Assembly: GCF_027531905.1 (NCBI RefSeq)
Contig: NZ_JAPZSU010000013.1
Location: forward strand, 31,383-95,382
Reading direction: 5' to 3'
Length of the DNA: 64,000 bases
Source: Flavobacterium sp.
GTDB taxonomy: Bacteria > Bacteroidota > Bacteroidia > Flavobacteriales > Flavobacteriaceae
Each line of letters opens with the position of its first letter. Position 1 is the first letter of the stretch. The translations under genes were made by a program, and so were the position numbers. Shown here in pieces: positions 1 through 7,498 of the stretch. Below the pieces are notes generated by a model. It did not search any database. It was not told the DNA's origin and worked only from the letters and a program-made list of their open reading frames with translations.

Positions 1-1
1 G

Positions 2-1123
2 CCAACCCTAGGTCCGCCTTTGGGAGGGTATATTGTGGACCGTTTTTCATGGCCGTATATCTTCTATATCAATATTCCGATTGGGATCATCGCTACATTA
101 CTGACGCTTTCGTTTATCAAAAGTCCAAAATACGGCGCAAAATTAAAAGCCAACCAAGTCGATTGGTGGGGCATTGTGTTCCTAACTGCATTTATTGGAT
201 CGCTTCAATTTGTGTTGGAACACGGACAACAAGACGATTGGTTCAATAATTCGGTAATCGTGACGTTGAGCATTGTTTCGTTCTTTGGTTTGTTGTTTTT
301 CATTTGGCGAGAACTCACTTACGAACACCCGATTGTAAATCTACGAGTGCTGAAAGATTCTAATTTACGCATTGGTACCGTTATGTGTTTTATCCTTGGT
401 TTTGGATTGTATGGCTCTACGTTCATTATTCCCATTTACACTCAATCCATTTTGGGATGGAGTGCCACAGATGCCGGATTATTACTGATTCCGAGTTCGA
501 TTACTACTGGAGTGATGATGCCTTTTATTGGCAAAATGATTCAAAAAGGAGTGCCACAAGCGTATTTAGTTGCTGCGGGATTTTTTATCTTTTTTGTTTT
601 TACGTATTGGATGCATTTGGTGATTACACCTGATTCGGGTGTCGAGCATATGTACTGGCCTTTAATCTTGCGAGGAATAGGTTTAGGACTGTTGTTTGTG
701 CCTATCACAACGCTTTCTCTCTCTACGCTTTCCGGCAAACATATCGGCGAAGGAGCGGCCTTTACTGGAATGATGCGTCAATTGGGAGGTTCATTTGGAA
801 TCGCTATCATCACTACTTATATCGCTAGAATCAATCAAGAACATCGGGTAAATTTGATTGGTTATCTCGACAACACCTCTTTTGAAGTTCAACAAAGAGT
901 TCATCAATTACAAATGGGATTTATGTCTAAAGGCTATGCCATGAATGAAGCCTTGTCTAAAGCATATAAAACCCTCGAAATGATGGTAACACAACAAGCC
1001 GCGGTACTTACTTTTTCGGATATATTTTTGTATTTGGGGTATTTGTTCTTGTTTTGTATTCCTTTCATTCTTTTGGTCAAAAAAGGAAAAAGCAACATCA
1101 ATCCCGCCGATGCAATGCATTAA
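2..1123 (+). CDS. DHA2-family MFS multidrug exporter, 3' part only
   Basis: Inner-membrane proton-coupled drug exporter of the EmrB/QacA (14-helix DHA2) family. The window opens inside antiporter motif C: the frame reads PTLGPPLGGYIVD from base 2 and continues into FSWPYIFYINIPIG, typical of helix 5 and the following loop. The remaining helices follow, with the usual small-residue and aromatic segments up to a short basic tail. The start codon lies upstream of the window; the TTG at base 20 is internal. In this family the gene is normally preceded by an HlyD-type adaptor and a TolC-type channel gene, which would lie to the left. A strong stem-loop follows the stop. The specific substrate cannot be told. 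Confidence 0.88.
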   Translation, partial: PTLGPPLGGYIVDRFSWPYIFYINIPIGIIATLLTLSFIKSPKYGAKLKANQVDWWGIVFLTAFIGSLQFVLEHGQQDDWFNNSVIVTLSIVSFFGLLFFIWRELTYEHPIVNLRVLKDSNLRIGTVMCFILGFGLYGSTFIIPIYTQSILGWSATDAGLLLIPSSITTGVMMPFIGKMIQKGVPQAYLVAAGFFIFFVFTYWMHLVITPDSGVEHMYWPLILRGIGLGLLFVPITTLSLSTLSGKHIGEGAAFTGMMRQLGGSFGIAIITTYIARINQEHRVNLIGYLDNTSFEVQQRVHQLQMGFMSKGYAMNEALSKAYKTLEMMVTQQAAVLTFSDIFLYLGYLFLFCIPFILLVKKGKSNINPADAMH

Positions 1124-1125
1124 CG

Positions 1126-1160
1126 AAAAAGCCGATTTCTAGTACTGAAATCGGCTTTTT
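1126..1160. terminator. Bidirectional intrinsic terminator
   Basis: Perfect inverted repeat AAAAAGCCGATTTC, loop TAGTACT, GAAATCGGCTTTTT. It has T-runs in both directions and lies between convergent genes (exporter on plus, NTF2-like gene on minus), so it can serve both. Confidence 0.9.
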
Positions 1161-1172
1161 GGTTGTATCTAT

Positions 1173-1631
1173 TTATTCACTTTTTACTCTAGTGGAGTGC
1201 AGCATATCAAACTTCCAACCTTTGTCGGTTAAAATGGCTGTGGCGCTTTCTAGCCAATGTACTTTTCGAATGATTTTATCGTCAATGGAAATGGTTGCGT
1301 AGTTGTGATAAGCCACCCAAGCGGTTTTGTTATTGACTTTGACATCAATGATTTCAATTTTGTTTACTCGTTTTGGAATGGGTAATTTGAGTTTGCCTTT
1401 ATTCAAATACTTCGCAATGGTATCGTTATTCCAGACTTCGCCGTGTTCCAAAAGCAAGAAATCTTTGGTATAAAATTTCTCAATGTTTTTAGCTTCTAGT
1501 TTTGACCAAATTTCGTCAAACGATTCTTGTACCAAATTTTGAAACTGTTTTTTGTGGGCTTCAATGGAACCTTGAGCGATTGCTATTGTAGTGAAAAATA
1601 GCATTAAAAGTAGGGTGGTATATTTTTTCAT
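1173..1631 (-). CDS. Secreted NTF2-like (SnoaL/DUF4440-type) protein
   Basis: 152 residues with a clear signal peptide (MKKYTTLLLMLFFTTIAIAQ, cut after about residue 20), so it is exported to the periplasm. The mature part resembles the small cone-shaped NTF2-like fold: an N-terminal helix region, a central segment with FYTKDFLLLEHGEVWNND, then beta strands KTAWVAYHNYATIS and a C-terminal HWLESATAILTDKGWKFDMLHST, where the WKFDMLHST ending is characteristic of DUF4440/SnoaL-like proteins. No catalytic residues can be assigned. It is transcribed towards the exporter and stands alone. Family assignment is by sequence feel, not by a search. Confidence 0.6.
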   Translation of the reverse strand: MKKYTTLLLMLFFTTIAIAQGSIEAHKKQFQNLVQESFDEIWSKLEAKNIEKFYTKDFLLLEHGEVWNNDTIAKYLNKGKLKLPIPKRVNKIEIIDVKVNNKTAWVAYHNYATISIDDKIIRKVHWLESATAILTDKGWKFDMLHSTRVKSE

Positions 1632-1786
1632 TATTGTTGAGATTATAGTATTGCGTTTATTTGTACTGGGTTTGGAACTAAATTATATCTTGTTTCCTGA
1701 TTTGCCAAATCTAGCAAATACAAAACCAACTTTCTATTAGTCCAATTGTCGAAATGCGTTGTAGTAACTTTTATTTGCTGATTTAA

Positions 1787-2293
1787 TCAATACTTTAAAT
1801 TTGTATTCTTAGAAATGAAATCAATTGCAAGTTTTACTTTTTCAGCTTTTGTCAACAACAATATCTTTTTTTTATTAAGCTGTTTTTCATCAATCATAAC
1901 TATTGAAAAACAAGTTTCTGAATGGTTTAAATCTGGTTCCCAATGATGAAAATCTATACTAGCATTTGAATAAGCATAGTTTGTTGAACGTTTTCCACTT
2001 GACAAAATAAGTTGTTTAAAATTTGAGGTTTCAATAAGCTTTTTCCACAATACAAAACCGAATAAAAAAACAGCTTCGTAAAGTTTTTCATTGTAGATTA
2101 TCAAACCTTTCTTAAGGAATAAAATTGCAATGAAAATTACAATCAAAAAGAACAAAATCCATTCAATAATGTAATAAGATTCATCATCAACTGAGTTAAG
2201 CATGCCAAAAAACACCATTAAAGTTATAAAAGTCAAAATAATCAAATTTTGAAACTGTTTAAAATCCAAACATTTTTCTAATACTATTTCCAT
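1787..2293 (-). CDS. Small membrane protein of unknown function
   Basis: 168 residues. Two hydrophobic segments near the N-terminus (about 17-34 and 43-63, the second containing WILFFLIVIFIAILFL) are followed by a soluble region with KKLIETSNFKQLILSSGKRSTNYAYSNAS and a lysine-rich end. The shape resembles small Bacteroidota proteins with a membrane hairpin and a PH-like cytoplasmic domain, but I do not recognise a family. Very AT-rich, like the next gene, and with no neighbours in an operon. Confidence 0.55.
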   Translation of the reverse strand: MEIVLEKCLDFKQFQNLIILTFITLMVFFGMLNSVDDESYYIIEWILFFLIVIFIAILFLKKGLIIYNEKLYEAVFLFGFVLWKKLIETSNFKQLILSSGKRSTNYAYSNASIDFHHWEPDLNHSETCFSIVMIDEKQLNKKKILLLTKAEKVKLAIDFISKNTNLKY

Positions 2294-2472
2294 TTTTAAT
2301 CCGAGTTTTGGAAACTAGCAACTATTTTTTTTTTTTTCCATAATAGTCGGTTAGAGAGTAAATTAAAATCTTTTTTTCGGTAATTACTAAACTACCAAAC
2401 ACAAAAACAATTGCCCATTAAATCAATAGCCAAAATCGTTTGTAGCGTGTTTTATAAACAGTGTTTTTTTTT

Positions 2473-3198
2473 TCAATAATATTCAATTTTGTATTTATAC
2501 TTCTCATAACTTTCGTAACGAAAATTTAAATTATTTTCATCAATTATTTTTTGTATTTCCGAATGAACTATGTTAATCGTTTTATCATTTCCACTTCCCA
2601 TAATTTGGTAGGTATAACCTTTTTTTGAATACTTATAGTTTTCAATAATTGGTTTTTTGAATTGATTACTGAAACTTATTCGTTTGATAATTCTATTCTT
2701 TTTATCAAAATAAGTTGTGTCCGTTAAAACAGTAGAGTTTTCATAATCTGGAAATTTGACAGGAAAAAACTCCCAAGAATTCGTTTTAGAAATTGCAATG
2801 CCTTTTTTCATTTTGATTTCTCGAATAAAACGAATTAAAGAATCAGACTCATATTTAGTTTGGGTTTCGATTCCTGTTTTTGGGTCATATTTATAATTTG
2901 AAAATGAACGGATTATACAAGTATCTTTTGAAACAAATTCTTCACAGTCATATTCAAAAACTCTTTTTCCGTTCTTATATTCAACAAGGTGATTAATATT
3001 TCTATATGTTTTTAAAATATCATCAAATTCTCCAAAAATTACTTCTTTTATCAAGTTTCCTGAATTATCAAATGTGGTTTTGCGTACTTTTATTAAACTA
3101 TCTTTTTCGCTTTTAAATTCAATTATTGTTTTGATTTTTTGACCAAAACTTAATAAACTAAAGAGAAATATCGATAGATAGGTTGTTTTTTTTAGCAT
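2473..3198 (-). CDS. Secreted protein of unknown function
   Basis: The ATG at 3198 is preferred over the one 18 bases upstream because it begins directly at a signal peptide (MLKKTTYLSIFLFSLLSFGQ). The mature part, about 220 residues, is rich in Lys, Asp and Tyr. It shows repeated strand-like segments of the type FDNSGNLIKEVIFGEFDD, KNGKRVFEYDCEE and YDPKTGIETQTKYESD, reminiscent of the YD/MORN-like turns common in Bacteroidota secreted proteins. No catalytic motif is seen and function is unknown. It has no operon partner; it is separated from yaaA by a repeat-bearing spacer. Confidence 0.55.
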   Translation of the reverse strand: MLKKTTYLSIFLFSLLSFGQKIKTIIEFKSEKDSLIKVRKTTFDNSGNLIKEVIFGEFDDILKTYRNINHLVEYKNGKRVFEYDCEEFVSKDTCIIRSFSNYKYDPKTGIETQTKYESDSLIRFIREIKMKKGIAISKTNSWEFFPVKFPDYENSTVLTDTTYFDKKNRIIKRISFSNQFKKPIIENYKYSKKGYTYQIMGSGNDKTINIVHSEIQKIIDENNLNFRYESYEKYKYKIEYY

Positions 3199-3325
3199 TG
3201 TGCATAATTTGAACATAGGTCTGACTGTAGCCTAACTTTTTCTTCTCCCAAATATATCCTTTTCCTTACAAAAAACATAAAAATTTTCTGAAATATTCTT
3301 TACTGTTTTTCCTTTAACTCTCGTG

Positions 3326-3434
3326 ATTGCCCGCGTGAGGGATAGGAATAAACTACCGAAGTAGTATGTATAGCCCGACCGCAGCCAGACAAAGGGGTGA
3401 ATAACACGTTTGCTATTCGCCCCTTTGGGTGGAT
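3326..3434. repeat. Intergenic palindromic repeat block
   Basis: Between the secreted protein and yaaA lies a GC-richer island in AT-rich DNA. It has a small palindrome ACTACCGAAGTAGT and a strong hairpin with arms CAAAGGGGTGAATA (3390-3403) and TATTCGCCCCTTTG (3414-3427), one G-T wobble. There is no U-run next to the hairpin, so it is not a standard terminator. It looks like one of the dispersed repeats of this genome, but no second copy is in the window. Confidence 0.5.
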
Positions 3435-3466
3435 GGGGTCACGCCCTAATTATTTTAAAAAATAGG

Positions 3467-4225
3467 TTATCGGGTAAAAACGAGTTGGTTGCCTTTGGAT
3501 AAATTGGCATCAAAGGCATAGCCGTCGTAATTGAAGCCTTTTAGGTCGTCGATGGTTTCGGCTTGGGTGTCGATGATGTAGCGCACCATCATTCCGCGGG
3601 CTTTTTTGGCAAAAAAACTAATCATTTTTAGTTTTCCGTCTTTGTAGTCTTTGAACTCGGGCGTGATTACGGGTACTTTGAGCGTCTTCGCATCTACGGC
3701 AGAGAAATATTCGTTGCTCGCCAAATTGACAAACAGTTCGTCTTTTTTGAGTTCCTTGTTCAACGCTTCAGTCAGGGTAGTTTTCCAGAATTGGTATAAG
3801 TTTTGGCTCTCGCCTACGGGCATTTTGGTTCCCATTTCTAAGCGGTACGGCTGAATCAAATCTAAGGGTCTGAGCAAGCCATACAAGCCCGAAAGGATGC
3901 GCAAGCGGTCTTGTAACAAGGGCAATTGGTCTTCGGAAAGCGTGTAAGCATCTAGACCAGTGTAGACATCGCCATCGAAAGCGTACACCGCAGGGCGAGC
4001 ATTGCTAGGTTTGAATGGGGTTTTCCAATCTTTGTTGCGCTGCCAATTCAAGTCGGCTAGTTTATCCGAAATCGACATCAGACTAGCTAGTTCTTTGGGC
4101 GTTTTGAGTTGCAATTCGGCGTGCACGATTTTGGATTGCTTTAAAAAAGCAGGCTGCGTAAAGGTTTCAACGGGTAATTCTTTCTCGAAATTTAAGGACT
4201 TGGCTGGCGATATAACAATTTTCAT
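3467..4225 (-). CDS. yaaA: Peroxide stress protein YaaA
   Basis: 252 residues, the usual length of the YaaA/UPF0246 family. It begins with the family signature MKIVISPAKSLNFEKELP. Other hallmarks are AVYAFDGDVYTGLDA (about 80-95), LRILSGLYGLLRPLDLIQPYRLEMGTK, the central FVNLASNEYFSAVD and the C-terminal GFNYDGYAFDANLSKGNQLVF. In E. coli YaaA is induced by OxyR and limits free iron and Fenton damage under peroxide; later work sees a DNA-binding fold. Single gene; cytoplasmic. Family identity is secure, the role is carried over from E. coli. Confidence 0.95.
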   Translation of the reverse strand: MKIVISPAKSLNFEKELPVETFTQPAFLKQSKIVHAELQLKTPKELASLMSISDKLADLNWQRNKDWKTPFKPSNARPAVYAFDGDVYTGLDAYTLSEDQLPLLQDRLRILSGLYGLLRPLDLIQPYRLEMGTKMPVGESQNLYQFWKTTLTEALNKELKKDELFVNLASNEYFSAVDAKTLKVPVITPEFKDYKDGKLKMISFFAKKARGMMVRYIIDTQAETIDDLKGFNYDGYAFDANLSKGNQLVFTR

Positions 4226-4387
4226 AACTGACTTTTCTTTGTTTTCAAAAATACAATTTGAATTTTAGATTTCCGAAGCCTAGTATTGATTTGTTTAATA
4301 ACTGTATAACGTTAGCTAATTTGCCCGATTGGTTTGACTAAGTTTTCTGTTGGGTTTAGGGAATGTAAGGAAAAGTATTGTTACTAT

Positions 4388-4732
4388 TTACTTTTTTCCC
4401 ACCACTTCGTTTCGAAAATGAATACCCCATTTCAACATCTCATCTAGCAAATTATTCATTGATAGTCCTAATGGAGTAAGAGAATATTCTGTAGTAACAG
4501 GCATGGTGTCATGTAATGTGCGCTTGATTATCTTATTCATCTCTAAGGATTTTAATTCTTGCGATAACATTTTAGGGGAAATATCTGCAATATCTCTTTG
4601 AATTTCTCCAAATCGTTTATTCCCATAAGTTAAAGAAATGATTATAGGAATACGCCATTTACCCTGAATAACTTCCAAAGTATCTCGAGAAGCCATCAAT
4701 TTATACTGACAAAGCTGTTCTTTATTGCTCAT
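4388..4732 (-). CDS. HxlR-family transcriptional regulator
   Basis: 114-residue winged-helix regulator of the HxlR/YodB type. It shows the N-terminal Cys (LCQYKLMASRD), the family core IQGKWRIPIIISLTYGNKRFGEIQRDIADISPKMLSQELKSLE and the wing TEYSLTPLGLSM. Such proteins are dimers and many sense redox or electrophile stress through the N-terminal cysteine; Cys8 here sits where that residue is expected. Divergent from the isochorismatase-like gene and sharing a symmetrical promoter region with it, so it probably controls itself and that gene. The effector is unknown. Confidence 0.92.
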   Translation of the reverse strand: MSNKEQLCQYKLMASRDTLEVIQGKWRIPIIISLTYGNKRFGEIQRDIADISPKMLSQELKSLEMNKIIKRTLHDTMPVTTEYSLTPLGLSMNNLLDEMLKWGIHFRNEVVGKK

Positions 4733-4772
4733 ATCTATTTGATTATCAATTCACTTACTTTATTGTAACTAC

Positions 4773-4822
4773 TTACCAATAGGTAACAAGTATATTTTAG
4801 TAAGCAAATTTAAATAAATTTG
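4773..4822. promoter_or_regulatory. Divergent promoter and likely HxlR operator
   Basis: Contains the inverted repeat TTACC-AATA-GGTAA (4773-4786). It also contains two facing -7 elements of the Bacteroidota type: CAAATTTA (4805-4812, TAAATTTG on the minus strand, for the HxlR gene) and TAAATTTG (4815-4822, for the isochorismatase-like gene). Together the -7 boxes form a 20-bp palindrome. A regulator bound at TTACC/GGTAA would cover both promoters. Confidence 0.65.
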
Positions 4823-4853
4823 CATCATTATTAACTATAAAATTTTAAAAAGA

Positions 4854-5528
4854 ATGTCAAAAAGAATGTATCAAATTGCACTAGTATTAGCAGCAGCTAT
4901 ATTTTCAGCTAATGTTTATTCACAAGCAAACTTGAAAAAAACGAATCAATTTACACCTCAAAATGCTGCCATCTTATTGGTTGATCATCAAAAGATGACG
5001 ATGGATTGGATTTACAGCCAAGACAAAAAGAATGTAGAGAACAATTTAAGAATGCTTTCTAGAATTGGAGCTGAAGTAAATGTTCCTTTACTTGTTACCA
5101 CAACCATGGAAGAACAAGTAGGTTTGACTTGGGAAGGAATTCAACAAACTGCACCAAAACAATTTGCTAATAGAATTAAAAGAGGTGGCACATTAAACTG
5201 TTTTATCGATCCAAATTTTAAAGCAGCTGTAAAAAATTTGAACAGAAAAAACCTTATCATTTGTGGTCTTACTACTGATATTTGCTTATTACATACTGTT
5301 ACCACAGCTATTGAATTAGGATATAATGTAATTGTAGTAGCCGATGCAAGTGGAAGTATGAGCAAATTAGCGGATGAAACCTCTTTTGATTATTTCAGAC
5401 AAATTGGAGCAAAAGTGTTATCTGCCAATGCAACTGTTACAGAATTATTCCAAGATTTCAGTACACCAGACGGACAAAAAGTAATGCAAATCAATTTGCA
5501 AGAAGTAGTTTCTAAATTAGGAAAATAA
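4854..5528 (+). CDS. Exported isochorismatase-family hydrolase
   Basis: 224 residues with a signal peptide (MSKRMYQIALVLAAAIFSAN, cleaved near VYSQA), unusual for this normally cytoplasmic cysteine-hydrolase family. The catalytic triad can be placed: Asp in AILLVDHQKMTMDW, Lys in FANRIKRGGTLNCF, and Cys in LIICGLTTDICLLHT. This layout is that of YcaC/nicotinamidase-like enzymes. Substrate unknown. Divergent from the HxlR regulator and followed by a pirin gene, an arrangement common for HxlR-controlled detoxification genes. A stem-loop lies between it and the pirin gene. Confidence 0.88.
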   Translation: MSKRMYQIALVLAAAIFSANVYSQANLKKTNQFTPQNAAILLVDHQKMTMDWIYSQDKKNVENNLRMLSRIGAEVNVPLLVTTTMEEQVGLTWEGIQQTAPKQFANRIKRGGTLNCFIDPNFKAAVKNLNRKNLIICGLTTDICLLHTVTTAIELGYNVIVVADASGSMSKLADETSFDYFRQIGAKVLSANATVTELFQDFSTPDGQKVMQINLQEVVSKLGK

Positions 5529-5553
5529 AAACATTTCAACCTTATTCAAAAAT

Positions 5554-5580
5554 AGTCTTGTTTCCAAAACAAGGCTGTTT
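5554..5580 (+). terminator. Intrinsic terminator
   Basis: Stem AGTCTTGTTT / AAACAAGGCT (one G-T pair) followed by a T-rich tract, directly after the isochorismatase-like gene. The pirin gene starts about 25 bases further on, so it may be partly or separately transcribed. Confidence 0.65.
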
Positions 5581-5603
5581 TTGTTTCTTATAAAAAAAAT
5601 AAA

Positions 5604-6332
5604 ATGATACAAATAATAAAAAAATCAGAGCAATTTAATGACGTAATCTTTGGTGGACGATTTTTCGCTAACAAACCCGTTTTTAATGGAAACGAGCAAA
5701 CAAAACCTTATTCAAATCTTTTTTATTGGAGCAATGGTTATGTAACTGAACCTTGTGAATTTGGGTTACATCCCCACGAAGGATTTGAAATAATGACTTT
5801 TATTTTTGAAGGATCAAATGAACACTATGATACTGCAACTCAAACTTGGACTTCCTTAAATGCTGGAGATTTTCAGATTATTCAATCTAACAGTGGCATA
5901 AAACACCAAGAAAGGATCGCTAAAGGAACAAGAGCCTTTCAAATATGGTTTGACCCCAATTTTTATGAAGCGATAAAGTTAGAACCAAGTTATACAGATT
6001 ATCATGGTAAAAACTTTCAACCCAAAGAAGAAAACGGAATATCAATCTTAACTTACGTTGGAAAAGAAAGTACAGCAAAAACCTTGACACCAAATTTAAC
6101 CATCAAAAAACTAACTTTTGATACCCAAACTAAAATTGACTTTCCATTAAACGACAGTATGAGTTATACTTTTTATGTACTAAATGGAAAAGGTTTTGCA
6201 AATAATCAAGCCATAGAAAAAGACGATGCTATTAGAATTGTAAATACCGACAAAATAAACATAGACTTTCAAGGTGAGCTTTTTTATATAGAAACACCAA
6301 CAGTATTGGAATACAAACCTATTTGGATGTAA
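5604..6332 (+). CDS. Pirin-family bicupin protein
   Basis: 242 residues. The N-terminal cupin carries the conserved metal-site region GLHPHEGFEIMTFIFEGSNEH and the pirin hallmark GDFQIIQSNSGIKHQE (about 90-110), where two His and a Glu bind the metal. The C-terminal half has the second, metal-free cupin (MSYTFYVLNGKGFANNQ and FYIETPTVLEY). Some pirins cleave quercetin, others act as redox-sensing regulators; the sequence does not say which. It lies next to the HxlR-controlled gene and may answer the same stress. Confidence 0.9.
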   Translation: MIQIIKKSEQFNDVIFGGRFFANKPVFNGNEQTKPYSNLFYWSNGYVTEPCEFGLHPHEGFEIMTFIFEGSNEHYDTATQTWTSLNAGDFQIIQSNSGIKHQERIAKGTRAFQIWFDPNFYEAIKLEPSYTDYHGKNFQPKEENGISILTYVGKESTAKTLTPNLTIKKLTFDTQTKIDFPLNDSMSYTFYVLNGKGFANNQAIEKDDAIRIVNTDKINIDFQGELFYIETPTVLEYKPIWM

Positions 6333-6505
6333 AATAAATGTATACGATCACCAATAGTTTTTTTTAATATAAGTTTTTAAAATGTTCTATTCCTAGAATT
6401 TATATTTCATGAATAAATGAATTATTCTAGCTAAAATGTAACTTTTGGAATGTTTTTACTACTAATGGGTAATGATTTTATCTACCTCCATTAAATAGTA
6501 AGACC

Positions 6506-7060
6506 GTGCATCAATCATCATTTTTCAAAAAACGTATTTATTGTACTATTCTCGTAACAGTGTTCATTTGGGCGCTTTTGCTTTGGGATTATTTTCACGG
6601 AGGCGTGCCCAGTCATCATCTTTTGCAAAACAAGGACTTGCCCTCATTTTCGAATTGGTGGGGCGGTATTTTGCTTCCTTTGTTAACTTGGTTCTTGCTG
6701 TACCGCGCCCAAGTGCGAATAGAGAAAGAATCAACGAGTAGTGGTGTACCAAACAGTTTTGTGGCTTATTTTGTAGGTGCTTTGCTTTTTGGGATGGTAC
6801 TTTCGGTATTCTTTACGCTGGGCAATCAAGAGGTGCCTTTTTATATGCTTATTGGCTTGTTGGTACTTGGTTTTTTCTTGCCCGTTTATCGTGCAGAATG
6901 TTTACTTGGTTTTGCAATTGGGATGACCTTTACTTTTGGAGGTGTACTTCCAATTCTTATTGGAAGTATTTTAGTACTCCTTTGCAGCGCACTGTATTTA
7001 GTACTTCGACCTATGGCACTCTTTGTTTACTCGAAAATTGCCAACCTACTTCATAAATAA
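6506..7060 (+). CDS. Polytopic membrane protein of unknown function
   Basis: 184 residues starting at a GTG (6506); no in-frame ATG gives a better start. Five or six hydrophobic segments can be marked (about 13-28, 50-65, 86-105, 113-126, 132-148 and 151-170), giving a compact inner-membrane protein. A charged stretch KKR follows the start and the tail ends in KIANLLHK. No conserved motif is recognised. More GC-rich than the flanking noncoding DNA. It stands alone, with about 440 bases of repeat-bearing DNA after it. Confidence 0.6.
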   Translation: MHQSSFFKKRIYCTILVTVFIWALLLWDYFHGGVPSHHLLQNKDLPSFSNWWGGILLPLLTWFLLYRAQVRIEKESTSSGVPNSFVAYFVGALLFGMVLSVFFTLGNQEVPFYMLIGLLVLGFFLPVYRAECLLGFAIGMTFTFGGVLPILIGSILVLLCSALYLVLRPMALFVYSKIANLLHK

Positions 7061-7063
7061 TAC

Positions 7064-7200
7064 TTTAATCCGTTGATTGAAATACAAATAGGAAAGAATT
7101 AACCACATAGGAGATTCATAGAGTAAAGCTAATCAACATAGAAAAAACAGAAATAGCACTATTTCTCACATAGCCGCACTAGGTGAATATATTTCTCAAA
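7064..7200. repeat. Dispersed palindromic intergenic repeat, copy 1
   Basis: Contains a segment like AATCCGTTGATTGAAAT, then ACCACATAGGAGATTCATAG and CAACATAGAAAAAACAGAAA followed by TAGCACTATTTCTCACATAG. The same modules occur in reverse orientation at 52283-52491. The rest of this gap (7200-7430) holds degenerate AATCTGCG-type words and no gene. Confidence 0.6.
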
Positions 7201-7435
7201 AAAAAATAAAAATTCTATACTTCTAGCCTGCACTGAGGGATCTAAATCAATGTCGTTAAGTTAAGAGGAAAGAGAAAAATAGCGCGCAGATTCAACTGAT
7301 ATTAACTGATTTTTCTGTGAAAATCTGCGAAATCTGCGTGAAAATAAAAAGAGTAATTCCTTACTTAATGACATTGGAATCTAAGTGTGGTAAAAAACAA
7401 TTTTACCCAACGGGTTACATTACTGAACGACAATA

Positions 7436-7479
7436 AAAAAAGCTTTCTGAACTAGTACTAGACTTCAGAAAGCTTTTTT
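7436..7479. terminator. Intrinsic terminator for the M1 peptidase gene
   Basis: Perfect stem AAAAAAGCTTTCTGAA / TTCAGAAAGCTTTTTT with a 12-base loop that contains its own small palindrome CTAGTACTAG. It lies just past the stop of the M1 peptidase on the minus strand. Confidence 0.9.
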
Positions 7480-7498
7480 ATTTTTCATTCTTGGGGAA

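Noticed and set aside
2320..2470. Small RNA in the gap before the secreted protein
   Set aside because: Only A/T runs are seen; no stem-loop or promoter stands out.
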